From: Apostichopus japonicus
Lineage: Eukaryota > Echinodermata > Holothuroidea > Aspidochirotida > Stichopodidae
Direction of reading: 5' to 3'
DNA length: 64,000 nucleotides
Assembly (NCBI RefSeq): GCF_037975245.1
Contig: NC_092571.1
Span: 13,294,917 to 13,358,916 of the forward strand
Shown here: positions 57,751-64,000 of the stretch, in pieces
Layout of the letters: each line of letters starts with the position of its first letter
Numbering within the stretch: position 1 is the stretch's first letter
The notes under the pieces: generated by a model
What the model was told of the DNA's origin: nothing
Databases searched by the model: none
Seen by the model: the letters and a program-made list of their open reading frames with translations, nothing else
Translations under genes and position numbers: made by a program

Positions 57751-59228
57751 GTTTTAATAATTAACGACTTTTAAAGTTGTCCAACGTCGCAGGCGTGCGT
57801 TTGTGCCTACATTTATTTCAAAACTATGAGAGATAGAAAGTGATCTCTGTTACAGTGCGCATGCGTTAATTTGCTTCCAACTGTTCATGACTGAAAAATA
57901 TATTTCCAACATGACAACATGCATGTACGAGTGTGTTTCGAATTTTAAACATCGCTTTGTGTTTCTATTTAATTTGAGCAGTTATATTAGCTAAGAAATA
58001 GGCTAATGATTTTAATATAACATTGTTATTTAATGACAAACATATTTGTTGAAGGGTGACTGTTTGTGTTTGAATCGTTTGTTGTCCTTTCGTGTTCTCG
58101 CTATTAATTTAATGCTTATACGTGCCTTTTGAAACAGTTACATAAAATCAAGCTTTAGTATGTGACAAATGTCATTACTATACTTTCATACTGAATTATA
58201 CGGAGAAAAACAGAGAATGAGAATGCAACGTGGAGCTTGAAATGAAGCACTGATAGCGCATAAGCATATAGACATTACCTTTATCATGTTAAAGTGATAC
58301 ATTCATCAAAAGCGAATGACTGTACCTGAAAGTGATGATGCTCTCACGTGAAACATTGAACAAAACTGAATTCGCATTCTATTTTAATCTGCTCTGGTGA
58401 CCTGACGAGTGAATTCAAAATATGTTGCAACAGTGTAGATAACAACACATCATCATTTGACGGCTAAAATAACATCTTTCATATGAGGTATTAACAAAAA
58501 ATCCGGATTTACTATTCTGTTTTTCTTTTGTTGGCTTTATATTTCACATCCCAGGTGAATTAATATATTCATGGTTCTCGATCATCTGCATCGAATTACT
58601 GTTAGTGTTACTTTATCACAGTTTAAATACAACAGGCTCGTGGATTCATATGGCAGGAAGATTAGTAAAACGCACTTACAAATGGTGAGACCTGTATTTA
58701 CTTTCCATTGCTTTTTCGGTAGAATCCTTCACCCTTACATATTGAATAATTTATTGAATAAAATTAATCGCATTGTTCATTGTACCGTTATCAGGTAATT
58801 TATATTAACTTTGCACACCTCGTTTTCAAAGAATATGTAAAACTTTGTCAAAGAACTGAACAACAGTCTCCATTTCGAATGTCCTCCAACCCACCTTAAT
58901 TATAACCATCAGTTTATAATGGTAGTTCTATAATGTGGAAATATATTGAAATCACTTCAGAAAACGAAAACGAAAAGACACATGATGTCATCCTTGTTAG
59001 CGAATAGTTAGAGTCATTTCTTGAACAACTATGTTTTTTCGCCAACAGCTAATCATTTGGATATTTCTGTCCTTTTTTTTCAATCGAAGTCACTTCTAAC
59101 ATCAATGCATGTAAAGAATTTAAAAATTTACAGGGAATTTGGTTACTCTGAACATGTGTCTCTAACATTCGACGGCTTTTAGTCATACATAACTGGGTAT
59201 GAGTAGATCAATGATAGGTAGAGCTTAC

Positions 59229-59705
59229 CAAATAGACGGTATGTGTGTTGCAATACAGCGGGGCCGACAGTCCAGTCCCTGTTTGAAGCCTTTATGTCAA
59301 TTTGATAAGTTCCAGCATCTTCTAGTTGGATATTTAGGATTGAGAAATTAAAGTTGAAAAAGAATTCCACATGTTCTGAATAAAGGTATTCAACTTGGAA
59401 TCTATAGCGATCATAAGTATGCTGCTCAATATCCCAGAATATTGCAGAGTAAAGAAAGGGAGCTCGATGATCGGTAGCCAGCTCGGTGAAGTTCAAATCA
59501 AATCTAAATAGGCCATATATATATATCTATTTTTATATGAAAATGAAATATTTGGAAACGATAAGTCACAACCTTCAACCACATAACAGTCTGTTGAATT
59601 TACTGTAGGTCCATCTTGACAGTGATAATCACAATCAATATCTTCGGAAAATGAAAAAGTGATCAGAAGAATGAAAAAACAATGTAAAACAGGTACAAAT
59701 CCCAT
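59229..59705 (-). pseudogene. Ig receptor unit 2, V-domain first exon, frameshift at (TA)n
   Basis: Duplicate of V-c. ATG at 59705 (MGFVPVLHCFFILLI), CDYHC..DCYVVEGC, NISFSYKNRYIY. The frame is lost at the TA run 59514-59527 and regained at LNFTELATDHRAPFLYS, HTYDRYRFQVEYLY, DAGTYQIDI and donor TTTG|GTAAGC. Exon length 477 bp versus 475 in V-c, i.e. the net change is +2. One further small in-frame difference (missing DAVP) is present. Confidence 0.75.
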
Positions 59706-59784
59706 ATCGGTAGATCGCGGTATTGTGACACAGTAAATATGATGCATTTATTGCAACACTTCGCGCATCTGTCTGTAAAGCGAG

Positions 59785-59880
59785 GAGCGCTGTTTATGAA
59801 TCAAAACAAGGAGTCGTTCTTAAAAAAAACACCCGTACGTGCGCACATCTGTGTGTTTTCATTTGAATAATATATGTGCT
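59785..59880 (-). promoter_or_regulatory. Conserved block upstream of the 59.7-kb V exon
   Basis: TAAACAGC at 59789-59796, 84 bp before the ATG, with CACACAGATGTGCGCACG and ATTCAAATGAAAAC beyond. Confidence 0.45.
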
Positions 59881-62800
59881 GATTCAAAATGAAAATGAAC
59901 AGGATGAAAATGGAATTAATTGTTTTATGGCTACGTGACAATGAAATTCAATTGAACTTGTATTTTCGAGGGAAGGTATACTCTGCTGATGTCTGTAGTG
60001 ATATCATTACCTTTTAAATGGTTATCGTAATGGATATAAGGCAATGGAAATCGCTCGGATGATTTTATTTATACATGCAAGTCAAACATGTATTGAATTC
60101 CCTGTGTCTGCTTTGCTTTTTGTTGTTGTAAGAAATCATAATGCGTTAAGGTTAAACTATGAAATTGATTGTCCATTCTAGTGAATTTTTCATAGATACT
60201 TTATAACTCAACCAGATTCACCACTGAATGAGTTGTTAAACATATCTATTAAAGACGGAAAACATGTCTTTGAAGCTAAAATGAAGAATCATTCGAAGCA
60301 AGCTTTTTATATTTCAACTACTTTAAAACCGTACCGATTATTACTCAAAATAAGATAATTGTAAGCAGTCAAACAAAGACACCCTCATAGGATTTCGGAA
60401 ACAATGTCCTTTTTATTACAATCCCACATAGAGAATATTTCATGTGTATTTTCAATATTTTTAAATTTTACAAGATAGTTAAAATATTGTTATCATGTAT
60501 GTGAGACTAAAAACCGTTCATTGGTTGCCTAGCTTATTTTCAAAAATTCAATGTTTAGGTCACCGATGTAGAGTGCATCCTGTGCTAGAGAAGTGAGGGG
60601 CGGGAAATTACGCCTACCCCCTCACACCTATAAAATGGGGAAATTTGTCTCTCTTCACCCCCTGCCTCCCGCCCCACCCACCAAAACGCATTTCAACGAG
60701 TTTGATGGCTACTTAATAATAATAGCCGAGACAACCGGTAAATATGACGTGGTTAGAAGTGGAGATTTTGTTCATGACAATAATCTATTGTTTATAAATC
60801 ATGACTATGTTACGTCATTTCAGATGATACAATTTGAAACAGTAAAGCTTCTTTAATATTGTTTTTCTAGATTTGTGTTAATTACGTTTCATTTTGATTG
60901 GTAGATTTGCCAATAATATAAAATGATTAACAGAGAGCGTTTGTGATAAATTGGCTAATATACTATAAGGATTACATGTTCAGATCCTGACTGGATCACT
61001 GGGTTGTGTCATTTGGCTTATTCAAGTACCTTTCTTCAATCACGTGTGTAACAAGGGCTTAAGGTTTGGTTATAATCAACATAGTTTAATGCATGGCTCA
61101 TCCTATACGATTTCCAAGCCGATACTCATGGCTTTATCGGGAAAAACTGGTAAAGGTGAGAACCCGTTTATCACTTAAAACTGATGTGTGTTATAATTTC
61201 TTAACATATTTTACATTTTTGAACAGTTGCTACTGAGAAGGACTTACAAACAGAAAATGCTAAACACACATTCCTTTGCATAATAATTGACTTTACTTAC
61301 CAGACTATTTTAAAAGCTGTCGTCAATAATTTCGTCCACAGTTTAACAGATAGTGGATGACACTTTACTGCAGAACGCGTAAAATATGCAATCTAACATG
61401 TGTAAAGGTGTTATAACATACTTCATTTTATTCTGATTACCGCTTGTCTCTTATTCACAGTTCAAAGCGATCAAGCCATGTACATTCGGTGGATTTCCCC
61501 CAAAAGGACGCATATTTGGCCCGCCTTTACGCTCCGAGCAACTGTTACAATCTGTATATGGGTGTGAAGTTAAATTACCTGTGACCAGAGGTTTACTGTT
61601 ATAACTGTCGTGTTAGGGGCCTTGTCCTTGATACGAAGAATTTGAAATAAACTTCAACTAAAACAATAATTGTTTAGCAGATAGTATGATTCACTTTACG
61701 TAATCATTTCTAACATGTCTTTTTTACATCCTATTTGAAAAAGATCCCAATTGCTTGTGCAGTATGAGACATCAGATCAAAGCAAAGGATTATTTGTGTT
61801 AATTTAAGCCATTATTAGTAAAAAACTGAGACTAATCATGCACATTAACATTCAATTTTAGATGGCGTTGCACCGCTGTTTCAAAGTAAACATTATTTCT
61901 TTGTGTGAAATCTAACCTTATACTATTTAATTCAGTTTAATACAAAAGCTAAAGTGTGTTCGTAATAGATCGTCTGCTATATTCAGAGTATTTGTGAGTG
62001 TAACTGTTTGTGCTACAGGTAATTATTCATATTTGGAAATTGATTCAAGCTCTATCCATACAAAGTTGTACATTTAAAATTAAATAATATTTTCGTGCAT
62101 GATTTTTTTCTTCAATAATTCAAGAGGAAAAGGCAGATTGTATGTATTTTATTAATTCTGACAAGTCATTCGTATAGAGTTGGTTAACTTATTATGTGAA
62201 AGCAGAAAAAAAAGCTTTGATTAGTCAATGGTAACATTTATTACATTATGATTTTTCCCTTTTCGAATAAAATACAAACTATTAAAAACCCACCTTGAAA
62301 TAGTTTAGTGATGATATTTTATGTGTATTATCCAATACGTTCTGCAGGTTGTCCAAGTTTATTGAATCGTTATGATCGAAGTATATGGAACAAAAATTCG
62401 ACCATGTTGGTTGCCTAGTGTCATTTTCTAATAATTCAATAACAAAGTGGAATGATTACATGCCGTGCTAAACAATGTGGACGAGAAGCATACTCCTGCT
62501 CCTTCACAAATTAAAAAGGGAAATATATCTCTCCCTCCCATGCACAACTCCCACCCCGAAACAATTGCCACTTTAAACGCCTGCTATGGCAATGTGATCC
62601 GAAAAAAAATTGTGTATATTTTAAATGGCCTGAAGTCGAGGTTTCCTAAATGAAAAATAATTCATTACGAATCAGTAATGAATTTGTGATGCAATTTAAT
62701 ACATGGCTGTGACAGGACACCATGTGATGACTGCCAAAAAGCATTAAGAGAGCGTCAATGTGCACAACGCAGTCCCATTAAGTTGCAATATCTGTCATTT

Positions 62801-63045
62801 ATATATTTTCTATTCTTTGTACTGTTTCTCTTCTTAAGGAGAAACAACTCCGTACCGTTGTCGAAGTATGATATGTCAGATCGAACGAAGTTTGGTTATT
62901 TATGCTAATCAATACAATACAATTAATTAAAATTTAAACTAGTCTAGTAATCATGCTCATAAGCATTTAGATATTTCTTTAGGTGATAAGAATAGATAGA
63001 GTATGTTATTGAATGTTCTTGTTCCTTTCGAGTAGGAGATCGGTT

Positions 63046-63249
63046 GTTATGAGCATATATTACAGAGACACATTTCTCGGGTGGAATGTCTTTATCTGTC
63101 TCTCTTATATATCTCATCCAGCTATTGGCATTAGAATGACTTTGAACAGACGAGTTGCAGACTTACTACTTAGTATAACCCGACAACTGAAAAATACAAT
63201 ATTTTCAGCACAACAACTGTTCACGTTGGGATTCTTCGTCATAATGCCA
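63046..63249. other. No supported feature
   Basis: Spacer between duplication B and the U2-headed retroposon; the ORF crossing it has no motif. Confidence 0.3.
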
Positions 63250-63258
63250 ATGCATAGA

Positions 63259-63459
63259 ATCGCTTTTCGGCCTTTTGGCTAAGATCATGTGTAGAATATG
63301 TTTCCTTTCGAGGGGAATGGTGATACACACCCGACGATGATCACACAGTCACAATCTCGATGCAAGGGGACTGGGGTTGGAAGCGGATCAGTCGTTCGGT
63401 AGTTTGGTAGTGTGGTTTTCGTGCCCAGGTTCTTTCCTGGGTGACTTTTCTTAAAAAGT
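63259..63459 (+). mobile_element. U2-headed short retroposon, copy 3 (full length)
   Basis: About 200 bp. Starts exactly like U2 snRNA nucleotide 1: ATCGCTTTTCGGCC then TTTTGGCTAAGATCATGTGT. After ~36 nt (at the branch-point recognition region GTAG) similarity to U2 stops and a family-specific body follows, ending in two hairpins (CCCAGG-TTCTTT-CCTGGG and ACTTTT-CTTA-AAAAGT). ATGCATA at 63250-63256 and 63460-63466 forms a 7-bp target-site duplication. It lacks the Sm site and 3' stem-loops, so it is not a U2 gene. Confidence 0.85.
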
Positions 63460-63466
63460 ATGCATA

Positions 63467-64000
63467 TAATAGCTTGTCAACTAGGCAAACATGTAATAAT
63501 TTGTCGAGGTGTGTAAAATTCGCCTGTATCGAGAAGAATATGGTATCGATGATTGTTCAATTCAACAACTCATTGTGCAAGGTTGCTTGGCGGTGAATGA
63601 GATGGCGTAGCCTGCAGTAAAATAACAACCAGCTATAATCAGTTTGTCGGCTTGTCGAGACCTGTTTCCAAGGGCCGTTTTTATTCTGGTTTGGGGTAAT
63701 AGAGGGCCTACGGACGGTCCGACCGTTTTTACTTTGGTAGATGATTCGTGTTCAGTTCGGTGAGTGTGTGCAAAGGGGGGTGGGGGGGGGGGTCAGTTGG
63801 ATGTTTGTAGTAATTGTTTGTTGATGATAGTTTAGTTAAAGTACGGGTAGGGTTTGGTGACGAAAGCATTTAAGACGTGACGTTTTGATTCATCTGGGCG
63901 GATCACGGAAACAGCACAGTATTGTTACAACCAATAACAATCGGTTCCGAACCACTGAGAGTACCATATTACGTAAATACCCCCTAAGTGAGAATATCAG
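63467..64000 (+). mobile_element. Possible 5' region of a Tx1-like LINE (runs off window)
   Basis: GC-richer block with a G run (63776-63793) ending in GAGAGTACCATATTACGTAA, whose translation (VPYYVNT) matches 35545-35565. Similarity of 63840-63860 to 41810-41825 near the ORF1 knuckle relic supports a LINE 5' UTR/ORF1 start. Tentative. Confidence 0.35.

Larger units (their letters stand above)
56171..63045. repeat. Segmental duplication B
   Basis: Direct copy of 29245-35400. Same order: spacer, V+C exon, intergenic part, V exon, upstream block, long spacer. Small indels throughout. About 61500-62130 replaces 34100-34440 of copy A. Apart from the two frameshifted exons I see no gene. Confidence 0.85.

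Noticed and set aside
60593-60856. Pro-rich plus-strand ORF, also partly open at 33.0-33.3 kb
   Set aside because: Start, stops and spacing are not conserved between the two duplicate copies; no splice sites.
63259-63459. Functional U2 snRNA gene
   Set aside because: Only the first ~36 nt match; the Sm site and 3' stem-loops are absent and the locus has a target-site duplication.
1-64000. tRNA, rRNA, CRISPR arrays, bacterial operon signals
   Set aside because: None seen; sequence is clearly animal.

Overview
The window is AT-rich animal DNA. Genes are split into short exons with GT/AG borders, there is no operon structure, and the space between exons is packed with non-LTR retrotransposon debris, DNA transposons and old duplications. 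Lineage-specific Ig receptors, Tx1-type LINEs and a SAM-domain multicopy gene together suggest a marine invertebrate deuterostome. An echinoderm such as a sea cucumber is my best guess, held with low confidence.

The main locus is a minus-strand family of immunoglobulin-type receptors in two units. Unit 1 (about 0.6-32.7 kb) has, in order of transcription, several signal-peptide-bearing first exons: V exons at 32.0-32.5, 23.9-24.4 and 17.7-18.1 kb, a combined V+C exon at 29.7-30.5 kb, and a V exon at 26.3-26.5 kb broken by a LINE. These are followed by one C-domain exon (11.8-12.1), a transmembrane exon (6.9-7.0), a 25-bp microexon (6.64), a Ser/Asp-rich exon (5.7) and two exons resembling the N-lobe of a protein kinase (5.1-5.3 and 0.58-0.69); the gene runs off the left edge. 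All splice phases fit. Every V or V+C exon leaves in phase 1, so any of them could join the same C/TM/cytoplasmic part, which is a layout like clustered protocadherins. Unit 2 (about 37.8-59.8 kb) has an intact C exon (43.7-44.0) and TM exon (40.55-40.63), but all its first exons are frameshifted, and a row of decayed V exons lies at 37.8-39.7 kb.

A second notable object is a 7.2-kb element (48,186-55,361) with short terminal inverted repeats and TA flanks. It carries a complete seven-exon gene for a 324-residue SAM-domain protein, with every exon phase matching and no recognisable transposase. A third is a short retroposon whose 5' end is the first ~35 nt of U2 snRNA. Three copies (13.1, 40.1 and 63.3 kb) show target-site duplications and, for one, paralogous empty sites.

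Other content: a ~4-kb DNA transposon with ~400-bp TIRs and a broken XPG/PIN-like gene (0.84-4.86 kb) in a receptor intron; at least ten fragments of one Tx1-like LINE family in both orientations; several CR1/L2-type LINE fragments; and segmental duplications (29.2-35.4 with 56.2-63.0; 13.1-16.1 with 19.5-21.7 and 46.7-47.4; 8.0-9.05 with 9.46-10.6; 11.2-12.3 with 43.5-44.2 kb).
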